A stretch of 22,818 nt of DNA, taken from a virus. How positions within the stretch are numbered: the first letter of the stretch is position 1; the number at the start of each line of letters is the position of its first letter. The DNA is taken from positions 1 through 22,818 of IMG/VR virus record IMGVR_UViG_3300024507_000221; one strand, written 5' to 3'. Of this stretch, positions 14,096 through 20,098 are shown piece by piece. Below the pieces are notes generated by a model. It was given only the letters and a program-made list of their open reading frames with translations, was not told where the DNA came from and did no database searches. The translations under genes were made by a program, and so were the position numbers.

Positions 14096-14387
14096 TTTTT
14101 AAAATGTCCTCTTGATACATGTTTGATAATTGATCTATGGGATCGACTAGAGTAATTACCCAATCTAAAGATACAGGAACTCTAGTATCTTTAGTAAGAA
14201 GAATCCAAGGAACCAATCTTATTTTAACAGAATTTGTTTCAACAGATTCCTTTTCTTCACTTGATTTCATTTTAATACTGCATGGTTTATTGAAGATATA
14301 ACCAACTACTTTATCTTCAACCACCATTTCTTGTATATCCGCGATAATGTCTTCGCCAGATTTTAAAATTGCAAGTTTTACAGTCAT
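14058..14387 (-). CDS. Small protein, first gene of the gp43 operon
   Basis: This 109-aa protein starts MTVKLAILKSGEDIIADIQE, followed by VVGYIFNKPCSIKM, a charged linker (KSSEEKESVETNS) and RLVPWILLTKDTRVPVSLDW, VITLVDPIDQLSNMYQED. The pattern of short strands is reminiscent of Sm-like or related small barrels, which bind RNA, but I cannot confirm it. It is a paralogue of the 86-aa product directly downstream. A GGAG sits about 9 nt before the ATG. A sigma70-type promoter (14409-14437) lies just upstream, so this gene leads the transcript for polymerase, UvsX, gp41 and MazG. Confidence 0.8.
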   Translation of the reverse strand: MTVKLAILKSGEDIIADIQEMVVEDKVVGYIFNKPCSIKMKSSEEKESVETNSVKIRLVPWILLTKDTRVPVSLDWVITLVDPIDQLSNMYQEDILKNEKNDQNISINE

Positions 14388-14408
14388 CGTTGCTCCATAC
14401 CTCTTAGC

Positions 14409-14437
14409 ATTCTACCAATAAAAAAAGGAGGAGTCAA
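14409..14437 (-). promoter_or_regulatory. Sigma70-type promoter for the gp43-uvsX-gp41 operon, built into a terminator
   Basis: The minus strand has TTGACT (14437-14432), exactly 17 bp, then TAGAAT (14414-14409). The -35 box lies in the 3' part of the preceding terminator hairpin, and the spacer contains its seven-T tract. The -10 box ends 21 bp before the start codon of the 109-aa gene. Confidence 0.7.
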
Positions 14438-14461
14438 CCTGGATTTTGCCAGGTGCTCCTC
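14420..14461 (-). terminator. Rho-independent terminator after the 54-aa MKSF gene
   Basis: On the minus strand GAGGAG pairs with CTCCTC and ACCTGG with CCAGGT, with a small asymmetric bulge between them and the loop CAAAAT, followed by a C and seven T. It closes the hsp20 unit. Confidence 0.8.
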
Positions 14462-14485
14462 GCGCCGACGATATTCAATTACTAT

Positions 14486-14650
14486 TTATTCTCCACCATC
14501 TCCACCATCCCCATTGCCACCCGCACTTGATCGACTTCTTACCGGAACTGCTTTTCCTTTTGGAATGTTTTTTTGCTTTCCTCCAGAATAAACAGTGTGA
14601 GGAATAGAATTCTTATATGCGATTGTTTTGAACTCGTCGAAAGATTTCAT
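14486..14650 (-). CDS. 54-aa protein with MKSFDEF start and Gly/Asp-rich tail
   Basis: The product is MKSFDEFKTIAYKNSIPHTV, then YSGGKQKNIPKGKAVPVRSR and a tail SSAGGNGDGGDGGE. The start MKSFDEF resembles the MKSFFQFLSEA capsid-targeting start of the nucleotidyltransferase, but a clear LxE site is missing (FKTIA instead). The gene follows hsp20 after 13 bases and is followed directly by a terminator, which defines the end of the unit. I see no function; a head-associated peptide is one idea because of its start. Confidence 0.6.
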   Translation of the reverse strand: MKSFDEFKTIAYKNSIPHTVYSGGKQKNIPKGKAVPVRSRSSAGGNGDGGDGGE

Positions 14651-14663
14651 TTTTTATTTTTAT

Positions 14664-15104
14664 TTAGAGATAATCCTTTCGTTTATGATGGTCAGGAACA
14701 ATTCTACCAAGAGTAATATTCAAAAGCCCATCCTCAAAATCAACTGATCTAACTTCCGTATCATCAGAGAGCGTCCACGCTCTCTTAAAACTCCGTTGAG
14801 CCAAACCTTTGTGGAGATAGTTGGACTCCGTTTCTTTATCTTCTTTTTGGCCTTCAACAAAGAGTTTACCATCTTGTGTGTAGACATAAACCTCCTTCTT
14901 TCTAAATCCAGCAAGAGCAAGTTCAAGTCGTGATTCTACATTGCTGACTTGAACTAAGTTGTATGGTGGATAGTTAGTAGTGGTTTCATGAAGATTGAAT
15001 AGACGATCAAAATATTCATCCATTCCAATACTATTGCGTGCGATTCTATCCATCAAAGCAGGAAGATCTGCATGTGTAAACCGTGAAGTTACAAGGTTAG
15101 TCAT
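14664..15104 (-). CDS. hsp20: Small heat-shock protein, Hsp20/alpha-crystallin family
   Basis: This 146-aa chaperone binds unfolding proteins without ATP. The family marks are YPPYNLVQVSNVESRLELALAG, the beta strand VYVYTQDGKLFVEG, and the LAQRSFKRAWTLSDDTEVRS, VDFEDGLLNITLGRIVPDHH run that resembles IbpA (RxFxRxFxL with AxxxxGxLxIxL). The C-terminal IxI motif is not obvious. I start at 15104 because AAAGGAG lies 9 nt upstream; the in-frame ATG at 15155 would add 17 residues (MPKGSTQYKLAFKGATI) but has no ribosome site. Hsp20 is common in cyanomyoviruses. It stands between two terminators, with a TATAAT box 61 nt upstream. Confidence 0.9.
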   Translation of the reverse strand: MTNLVTSRFTHADLPALMDRIARNSIGMDEYFDRLFNLHETTTNYPPYNLVQVSNVESRLELALAGFRKKEVYVYTQDGKLFVEGQKEDKETESNYLHKGLAQRSFKRAWTLSDDTEVRSVDFEDGLLNITLGRIVPDHHKRKDYL

Positions 15105-15164
15105 TATGGTAGCTCCTTTAAAAGCGAGTTTGTATTGTGTGGACCCTTTCGGCATCCATTACTA

Positions 15165-15170
15165 ATTATA
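15165..15170 (-). promoter_or_regulatory. -10 box TATAAT upstream of hsp20
   Basis: A perfect TATAAT on the minus strand, 10 nt after the U-tract of the regA terminator. I find no good -35 hexamer at 15-18 bp spacing, so it is a partial promoter or one that needs an activator. Confidence 0.5.
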
Positions 15171-15179
15171 CAAGAAACG

Positions 15180-15210
15180 AAAAAAAGAGGTATCGGTAAA
15201 ACCGAACCTC
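15180..15210 (-). terminator. Rho-independent terminator after regA
   Basis: On the minus strand GAGGT-TCGG pairs with CCGA-T-ACCTC (one bulged T) around TTTTA, followed by seven T. It ends the long clamp, clamp-loader and regA transcript. Confidence 0.85.
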
Positions 15211-15235
15211 TTTTTAGGGTGTTCCGACTTTTGTA

Positions 15236-15257
15236 GAGTGCCGCACGAATGGCACTC
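15236..15257 (-). other. RNA hairpin in the regA 3' untranslated region
   Basis: GAGTGCC and GGCACTC form a perfect 7-bp stem with an 8-nt loop, 6 bases after the regA stop codon and 25 nt before the real terminator. No U-run follows, so it is more likely an mRNA 3' stabiliser or a protein-binding hairpin than a terminator. Confidence 0.6.
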
Positions 15258-15263
15258 AACTAT

Positions 15264-15701
15264 TTATTCGGTTTCTACTGCTTTTCCTTTTTTACCGATG
15301 TTATACTTTTGTTCTAGAATCCAATCACCTTTATCCTTATATGCAAGAACTTTAATTTGGTTCAGAGGTGCAATATCAGAAACTTTATCTTGATTTAGAA
15401 CGGTAATAAGTCCCCAATCGGCAAGTAAACGAACAATACGATTTCGTCTCTGAACATCATTTACGGTAAGATTTGCATGTTTACCGTCCAGTGCAAATAG
15501 TTCTTTAAAATGAACAATGTAATATTTGCCTTGTTTATGTAAAATATGGCAAGACTGATAGAGTTTTTTCTCTTTGCGCGATGCAACTCCAATTCTGGTC
15601 AAAGTCTCACGAACCTTGAGGAAATCGTCTGGTTCATTAAGAATTACCTCCACCATTTGGTCTTGCGACCAATCAACCGTAGGTTCTACCGTAGTAGTCA
15701 T
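15264..15701 (-). CDS. regA: Translational repressor RegA
   Basis: RegA binds the start regions of several early phage mRNAs and blocks ribosome loading; in T4 the targets include gp44, gp45 and regA itself. The match to T4 RegA is strong: DDFLKVRETLTRIGVASRKE, LYQSCHILHKQGKYYIVHFK, RRNRIVRLLADWGLI and EQKYNIGKK correspond in order. The 145-aa product carries an N-terminal extension of about 17 residues (MTTTVEPTVDWSQDQ) and a short basic-acidic tail relative to the 122-aa T4 protein. The ATG overlaps the gp62 stop as ATGA and has a good GGAGG site 7 nt upstream. It is the last gene of the clamp-loader transcript. Confidence 0.96.
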   Translation of the reverse strand: MTTTVEPTVDWSQDQMVEVILNEPDDFLKVRETLTRIGVASRKEKKLYQSCHILHKQGKYYIVHFKELFALDGKHANLTVNDVQRRNRIVRLLADWGLITVLNQDKVSDIAPLNQIKVLAYKDKGDWILEQKYNIGKKGKAVETE

Positions 15702-16075
15702 TTTGATCCTCCAATGTCAAGTCTTTTTTTAATAAAATTAATTTGTTCTTTTGTCAGGATTTTTAGAGCTTGAAATGCTTTTTCATTACTATAACCATAG
15801 TATTGTTTTATACATTCTAAGTCCGTGACCTTATCCTTTCGGAGCCAAGGAGAAAATCTCTTCTTTTTCCTCAAACTATTTAGATAAAAAGAATATTGCA
15901 GATCTTTATCTAGGTGATGGTTCATATTCATTTCATTTACAAATAGAACACAATCTATATGACCAGATAAACATCTATTAATAATGTAAGGAGAATACTC
16001 TTTTACTATTGATGGATCATCCATCAAATTTTCTTTTGTAAAATTAATTGAGTTTAACCAGTCCTTCAATTCCAT
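15698..16075 (-). CDS. 62: Clamp loader small subunit, T4 gp62-like
   Basis: This 125-aa protein starts MELKDWLNSINFTKENLMDD and contains EYSPYIINRCLSGHIDCVLF, NSLRKKKRFSPWLRKD and KILTKEQINFIKKRLDIGG. It is the short gp62 form of cyanophages as I recall it, placed just before regA as in T4, where gp62 works with gp44 to load the gp45 clamp. T4 gp62 is longer (187 aa). The upstream in-frame start at 16156 would add 27 hydrophobic, unlikely residues, so I start at 16075. This start lies 32 bp inside the adenine methylase gene and lacks a ribosome site, so translation is probably coupled. Confidence 0.85.
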   Translation of the reverse strand: MELKDWLNSINFTKENLMDDPSIVKEYSPYIINRCLSGHIDCVLFVNEMNMNHHLDKDLQYSFYLNSLRKKKRFSPWLRKDKVTDLECIKQYYGYSNEKAFQALKILTKEQINFIKKRLDIGGSK

Positions 16076-16895
16076 AATTAAAAAGCAGAAGTTCTTTACG
16101 TTGTTTTTGTTCACGCATATATTCACCAACTGAACGCATAGTATAAGTAAGATCAAACTCGGCAGCGTTCCAATTCTTGAATCGGTTTTTTACAAGTTGG
16201 TCTGAGTTGTAACTAATCAGTTGATGCATAGGATAATGAAAATCACAATCAGCAGCAAACTTATCGTGATCAAATCCTTTGTGCATTGATCCCTTTCTCC
16301 CATAGAGATTATCCTTAATGTCATAAGGAGGATCGAGATACACAAAAGCAGTAGTGTCTCCATCCAGAAGATAATCGTATGAGTAATTAGTTATACGCCA
16401 TTTAGAAATTAACGAAGAATACGCAAGCAGTTTTTCGATACCTCGCATAGAGAAATTGGAATTAGATGCTTGCTGCGAAAATGATGAACTCTCTGTGAGA
16501 CCACTGAAAGAACACTTATTGACAACATAGAAAGCCACAGCACGATCAAAATTTGACACGGTTTTGTCATTGATCCGTTCCTTTGATTGAAGGAAAAGTT
16601 CTCTTGCTTTGTCTGGGGTATTATTTGCGTTTTTTAAATCAACAAGTTCACTTTTTAAATCATATCCAAACATCTGGAGTTGTTGCCAGAAGTTTACCAG
16701 AGGTTCATAAAGATCATTCACCCAAATATCTAGGTTGGGATACTTCTTCGTGATATAAATCGCAACACTTCCACCACCAAGAAATGGTTCACGAAATTCA
16801 CTATAGTCACGAAGGTCTGGAAAATATGATCCAATCTTTTCACAGGCACGAGACTTACCTCCTGGGTAGCGCAATGGCGTCTTAAGAGATTTCAT
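16044..16895 (-). CDS. dam: DNA adenine-N6 methyltransferase, D12 class (Dam-like)
   Basis: This 283-aa enzyme moves a methyl group from S-adenosylmethionine to adenine N6. The D12-class (alpha) marks are all present: TPLRYPGGKSR at the N-terminus, EFREPFLGGGSVAIYI (the FxGxG SAM site, 34-48), NKCSFSGLTESS (127-138) and the catalytic DPPY at 188-191 in VYLDPPYDI. The length is usual for Dam and T4 Dam. GATC is the likely target for a Dam-like enzyme, but the target region is not conserved enough to say. It may protect phage DNA from host restriction. It overlaps the 173-aa gene at its start (ATGA) and gp62 at its end, sitting between gp44 and gp62. Confidence 0.93.
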   Translation of the reverse strand: MKSLKTPLRYPGGKSRACEKIGSYFPDLRDYSEFREPFLGGGSVAIYITKKYPNLDIWVNDLYEPLVNFWQQLQMFGYDLKSELVDLKNANNTPDKARELFLQSKERINDKTVSNFDRAVAFYVVNKCSFSGLTESSSFSQQASNSNFSMRGIEKLLAYSSLISKWRITNYSYDYLLDGDTTAFVYLDPPYDIKDNLYGRKGSMHKGFDHDKFAADCDFHYPMHQLISYNSDQLVKNRFKNWNAAEFDLTYTMRSVGEYMREQKQRKELLLFNYGIEGLVKLN

Positions 16896-17413
16896 TTTAA
16901 ATCAAACTTTATACGATTTTTAAATTTTTCAATTTCAATAGGACTGAAAGAAGATCCATATAGTTTACCATATTTAAAGTCAACTTTTCTAACTTTATCA
17001 ATTTGACCATTTGGTAAGTTTCTATCAGTAACTGGAAACTTTAAAATATCATTTTTCCAAGCAATAGCAAACTTGGTTAGATTATTATTAAACCACACCA
17101 TTCCAAATTCAGGATATTCAAGATACTTAGATTTTCTATCCAAAAAACTTAAGCATCTCCAATTAGATGGCCAATCATCTTTCCAAGTTTTGCACCTTTC
17201 AAGATCAAAAGCACATTTAAGTTGGTTATCAAAATAAACACCAATATCTACACCATACTTACCAAAAGGTTTTGTGACAATTTTACATTGGTCGGGATAT
17301 TTATTGCGAAGAAATTTTACAAATATTTCGCTTTCATTATTGTCATCAAAAGAATCAATTCTGTCTTGAAAAGTTCCATATTCAAAAATTGTATCTTTAG
17401 TGACTGTTTTCAT
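16892..17413 (-). CDS. Unknown 173-aa protein, possible nuclease partner of the adenine methylase
   Basis: I do not recognise this protein for certain. Its middle (FGKYGVDIGVYFDNQLKCAF followed by DLERCKTWKDDWPSNWRCLS) has Asp56 and Glu72 spaced like the PD-(D/E)xK nuclease core. The usual final Lys of ExK is Cys74, with Lys75 next to it, so the match is loose. The rest holds aromatic-rich strands (FGMVWFNNNLTKFAIAWKND) and a basic C-terminus. It overlaps gp44 by ATGA at its start and the methylase by ATGA at its end. The tight link to a methylase suggests a restriction-like or DNA-modification partner, as inference only. Confidence 0.7.
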   Translation of the reverse strand: MKTVTKDTIFEYGTFQDRIDSFDDNNESEIFVKFLRNKYPDQCKIVTKPFGKYGVDIGVYFDNQLKCAFDLERCKTWKDDWPSNWRCLSFLDRKSKYLEYPEFGMVWFNNNLTKFAIAWKNDILKFPVTDRNLPNGQIDKVRKVDFKYGKLYGSSFSPIEIEKFKNRIKFDLK

Positions 17414-18354
17414 TTGAATTCACACTCACACATAATTTCAGTTAATGCAGCAAGAAGATTTACTTCTTGGTCAGCCACGAACGCACATTGGTATTGATAC
17501 TTAGCAATAACAAGAACGGCAGCAGGGATAGATGCGGGAACAAGGCAATCGTAAGAGGCGTCATAAATCCTGCGAAGAAGACTAGAAGCATCGTTGTCCA
17601 AGTTGGAGACCACCCACTTTCGGACTTCAGGAAAGTTTTTATCCTTGAGATTTTTAATAAGTTCATTTACAGAGATGTCTGAGAAAGATGCAAGAATGCC
17701 CGAGTCGATTTTTCCTCCTGTAGAATATCTCTGGCATTCGTTGAGGACCCTACGAAAGTCTGGGAAGTGTTTTGATACAAGTTCCGCAACGACTTTTTGA
17801 TCATATTCAATCTTTTCCGCATCCAAGATTGATTGAAGTCGTTGGAAGAAACTACCTGCAAGTTGAACTCTTTGCTTCCCTTTGATGGTGAAGTCGATGA
17901 CGGCACATCGGGAGTGAAGAGGTTCAATAATCTTGTTCTTGTAGTTACAGGTGAAGATGAATCGACAGTTATTATAAAATGCCTCAATATTCGCCCGTAG
18001 TAGGAGTTGTACATCGTTCCCTGTGTTATCAGCTTCATCGATGATAATGACTTTGTGTTTAGCAGATCCCGTAAGTGAGACGGTCGAAGCAAAGTTCTTT
18101 GCTTGGTTCCGTACAGTATCCAGGAAACGCCCTTCGTCGGATCCATTGATGACATAATAATCTGCCCCCAATTCATTACATAATGCTTTTGCGATTGTAG
18201 TTTTACCAATACCAGGAGGTCCTGCAAGAAGGAGATTTGGAATCTCACCTTTCGCTACAAACTCCTTAAATGTTTTTTTAGTGTCATCGGGCAAAATACA
18301 GTCATCAATCACTTGAGGACGATATTTTTCCACAAAAAGAAATTCACTTGCCAT
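17410..18354 (-). CDS. 44: Clamp loader large subunit, T4 gp44-like AAA+ ATPase
   Basis: This 314-aa ATPase opens the gp45 ring and places it on DNA. It begins FVEKYRPQVIDDCILPDD, the typical clamp-loader start. Walker A is GPPGIGKT (45-52), Walker B is VIIIDEAD (102-109), and the SRC motif HSRCAVIDF (147-155) carries the arginine finger. The C-terminal collar (from about 220) is helical. T4 gp44 is 319 aa. I start at the ATG at 18354; the frame opens upstream with TTG at 18366. There is no strong Shine-Dalgarno; the start region TTGATTATG is identical to that of gp45, which may be a RegA target. The stop overlaps the 173-aa gene. Confidence 0.96.
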   Translation of the reverse strand: MASEFLFVEKYRPQVIDDCILPDDTKKTFKEFVAKGEIPNLLLAGPPGIGKTTIAKALCNELGADYYVINGSDEGRFLDTVRNQAKNFASTVSLTGSAKHKVIIIDEADNTGNDVQLLLRANIEAFYNNCRFIFTCNYKNKIIEPLHSRCAVIDFTIKGKQRVQLAGSFFQRLQSILDAEKIEYDQKVVAELVSKHFPDFRRVLNECQRYSTGGKIDSGILASFSDISVNELIKNLKDKNFPEVRKWVVSNLDNDASSLLRRIYDASYDCLVPASIPAAVLVIAKYQYQCAFVADQEVNLLAALTEIMCECEFK

Positions 18355-18360
18355 AATCAA
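18352..18360 (-). promoter_or_regulatory. gp44 translation start element TTGATTATG, possible RegA target
   Basis: The minus-strand 9-mer TTGATTATG contains the preceding TGA stop, two T and the gp44 ATG. It is identical to the element at gp45 (19532-19540), and both starts lack a clear Shine-Dalgarno. T4 RegA represses the same two genes, so a shared operator is a reasonable inference. Confidence 0.4.
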
Positions 18361-18869
18361 ATCCAATTAGGTTTTCTTTCTGGCATACGGAGATAGTTAT
18401 CAGCAACCCAAGGTTTGGATGCAATGTATCTTTTGTATGCTTCAAATGTATCAATAGTGTCGTCAAACTTCCATTCCTCAGGCATAGCACGAGCAAATGG
18501 AGTCACTTCTGTAATCTTACCCTTAGGAAACAAGTAGTATGCATCCACAAGGGTTTTGTAGCAGGAGTGAGTTTTATTATACCGCAGGCAGTATTCATCA
18601 GACAAGTTCAATCCCCACTTGATTAACCAGTAGGCATTATGGATACTCTCCAGTGCCCACTTGGTGCAGGGATGATTGCGGAATGCTCCTTTCTCGGTCT
18701 TGTAGGGGGTTCCATCTGCTTTAGGGAGAGTGCCGTAACCGTATCCCCATTTTTCTGACGCAACGATAGAGAGCATCTGACAGCACTCTAGGGGCATCTT
18801 GACAATGTGTTTGTCGGGGAGGCAAATAGCACTCTCAGCGGGCCAAGGAGAAGTAACGAAGATATTCAT
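18357..18869 (-). CDS. Conserved phage protein of unknown function, 170 aa
   Basis: The product starts MNIFVTSPWPAESAICLPDK and holds HIVKMPLECCQMLS, FRNHPCTKWALESIHNAYWL, LNLSDEYCLRYNKTHSCYKT and PFARAMPEEWK, AYKRYIASKPW. I recall a widespread phage family with this pattern (MNIFxLDxDPxxAAxxxxDKHVVKM, NHPCxKW, EYxxRYGKxH, AMPxE), with conserved His, Lys and Trp residues that suggest an enzyme, but no proven function known to me. The start is the ATG at 18869, which overlaps the gp45 stop as TGATG. It separates gp45 from gp44. Confidence 0.85.
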   Translation of the reverse strand: MNIFVTSPWPAESAICLPDKHIVKMPLECCQMLSIVASEKWGYGYGTLPKADGTPYKTEKGAFRNHPCTKWALESIHNAYWLIKWGLNLSDEYCLRYNKTHSCYKTLVDAYYLFPKGKITEVTPFARAMPEEWKFDDTIDTFEAYKRYIASKPWVADNYLRMPERKPNWI

Positions 18870-19534
18870 CAACCAAAGGTAGAATCGGGTTCCATAGCAA
18901 TATAATAAGTCACATCAAACCCAGTATTCTTGAACCGTGACAAAAGTTTAGAAGAAATCACCACCTCATAAGAACCAGGGATAATCTTGATGTTTTCTAC
19001 TTTGAAATTAAAAGTGAATACCTCATCTGTTTCACCGACCACCACAGAGAAATCATTGGAAGTATCGTTCTTTTTATCGCGAACAACCAATTTTACAACA
19101 CCTGCTTCACCAACCACAGACAGGTCAGGAAGTTGATACACAGCAGCAGCTTTAAGCAGTTTATCAAGTTCTTTGGTATCAAGAATGAAACAAACATCTT
19201 CTGAGGGTAGAGAGATAGATTTGTCTGGAGGAGTAACAATTACATTAGGATCTGCAAAAAAATATTTGGAACGAGAACGACCTTCTTTAATGACTACATA
19301 ACCGTCATTCTGAAAATCAAGTTCAGCATTTTGATGGAGGTTGAGTCCATTCAGAAATTGGTTTAGATCATAGATACCAAAATCCTTAGGCAGTTCTTCT
19401 TCAATTGTTGCCTCTGCGAGAATATTTTTCATCACAGAAATTGTGCGAAGATTGCTTCCTTCTTTAAACAGAATGGACTGATTAATAGAAGAAAAGTTCT
19501 TGAGCAGAGTCAAAGTTTTGTCAGAGAGTTTCAT
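18869..19534 (-). CDS. 45: Sliding clamp, T4 gp45-like
   Basis: This 221-aa protein forms a trimeric ring that keeps the gp43 polymerase on DNA; in T4 it also activates late transcription with gp33 and gp55. It aligns with T4 gp45 along its length: MKLSDKTLTLLKNFSSINQS, IYDLNQFLNGLNL, a middle with KYFFADPNVIVTPPDKSISL, TFNFKVENIKIIPGSYEVVI and the C-terminus YYIAMEPDSTFG. I use the ATG at 19534; the frame opens with TTG at 19540. The start is just after the stop of the DUF3310-like gene (TGATTATG). The late promoters in this window fit with a clamp-activated late system. Confidence 0.95.
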   Translation of the reverse strand: MKLSDKTLTLLKNFSSINQSILFKEGSNLRTISVMKNILAEATIEEELPKDFGIYDLNQFLNGLNLHQNAELDFQNDGYVVIKEGRSRSKYFFADPNVIVTPPDKSISLPSEDVCFILDTKELDKLLKAAAVYQLPDLSVVGEAGVVKLVVRDKKNDTSNDFSVVVGETDEVFTFNFKVENIKIIPGSYEVVISSKLLSRFKNTGFDVTYYIAMEPDSTFG

Positions 19535-19540
19535 AATCAA
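19532..19540 (-). promoter_or_regulatory. gp45 translation start element TTGATTATG, possible RegA target
   Basis: Same 9-mer as at the gp44 start (18352-18360), built from the upstream TGA stop, two T and the ATG. No Shine-Dalgarno is visible just before it, so initiation may depend on coupling and be open to RegA control. Confidence 0.4.
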
Positions 19541-20043
19541 TAGTTGTAAGTGTTAGTGGTGTTTTTATGAAGTCCAGCGAAATGATAAAGAAGAACGCAA
19601 TAATGAATTGCCTTCAAAATGTCCATTTTGGACTTACCATTCTTCTTACCAAACCGCGAGAGATACTTGATAGCGTTGGAACGAGTGAATGGTTCACCAT
19701 CTCCAATACTCTCAATCAAATCGAGAGTTTGAGTTTTAGATTGTTCTGAAGTGTAGTGAGAATGATAAGTACTTGCAATATACTCTTCTACTGCTTTCAG
19801 AGTTTTATCTTCTTCATATTTCCAGAAACCATTTTTGTTTGTATCTTCAGGCATTTTCAAATTAAAAGTAGAAGGTAGATTCAGAGATAGATGATCATCA
19901 CCAAGTCCACCAGAAAGTCGGGAACTAAGGACAAACATATCGGGAGAAGGACACGGATTTCCAGTTAGACTAATACCATCTTCTTCCCAGAAATCTTGAT
20001 TAGGGATTGAACTTTCGTAAGTGCTCTCAAAGTTTTCGGACAT
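19537..20043 (-). CDS. DUF3310-like protein
   Basis: This 168-aa protein has a disordered acidic N-terminal half (SENFESTYESSIPNQDFWEE) and a C-terminal domain at about 80-155. This domain has HSHYTSEQSKTQTLDLIESI, then RSNAIKYLSRFGKKNGKSKM and DILKAIHYCVLLYHF. The pattern (HY, a helix, N-x-IKYLxR-x-GxK, D-x-x-KAxxY) fits the DUF3310 or SaV-like family, common in phages next to replication genes; some annotation calls it nucleotide-kinase-like, without proof I know of. It leads the gp45 transcript directly after the cobS terminator. A clear promoter is not visible (only TACTAT at 20052-20057), so read-through from cobS is likely. Confidence 0.75.
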   Translation of the reverse strand: MSENFESTYESSIPNQDFWEEDGISLTGNPCPSPDMFVLSSRLSGGLGDDHLSLNLPSTFNLKMPEDTNKNGFWKYEEDKTLKAVEEYIASTYHSHYTSEQSKTQTLDLIESIGDGEPFTRSNAIKYLSRFGKKNGKSKMDILKAIHYCVLLYHFAGLHKNTTNTYNY

Positions 20044-20063
20044 TGTATTTCATAGTAAAGGAC

Positions 20064-20089
20064 AAAAAGAGGAGGCACATTGACCTCCT
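20064..20089 (-). terminator. Rho-independent terminator after the CobS-like gene
   Basis: The minus strand AGGAGG and CCTCCT form a 6-bp stem around an 8-nt loop, followed by CTTTTTG. It is modest in strength and probably partial, because the gp45 transcript has no strong promoter of its own. Confidence 0.7.
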
Positions 20090-20098
20090 TATATCCTA

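Noticed and set aside
14483-14490. AATAAATA late-like box at the end of the 54-aa MKSF gene
   Set aside because: It overlaps a TAA stop in A+T-rich DNA, and a terminator follows before the next gene, so it would produce no useful transcript.
15105-15155. In-frame upstream ATG that would extend Hsp20 by 17 residues
   Set aside because: It has no ribosome site, whereas the ATG at 15104 has AAAGGAG at good spacing and gives the usual family length.
15261-15268. AATAAATA box across the regA stop codon
   Set aside because: A terminator lies between it and hsp20. It could still give a terminated short RNA, but I do not call it a promoter.
16076-16156. Hydrophobic N-terminal extension of gp62
   Set aside because: It overlaps the methylase coding sequence far more deeply, and MELKDWLNS is the family start I recall; the extension is out-of-frame methylase code.
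17667-18248. 193-codon frame on the minus strand inside gp44
   Set aside because: It is a shifted frame of gp44, which has complete clamp-loader motifs; the product is Ser/Leu-rich without family resemblance.
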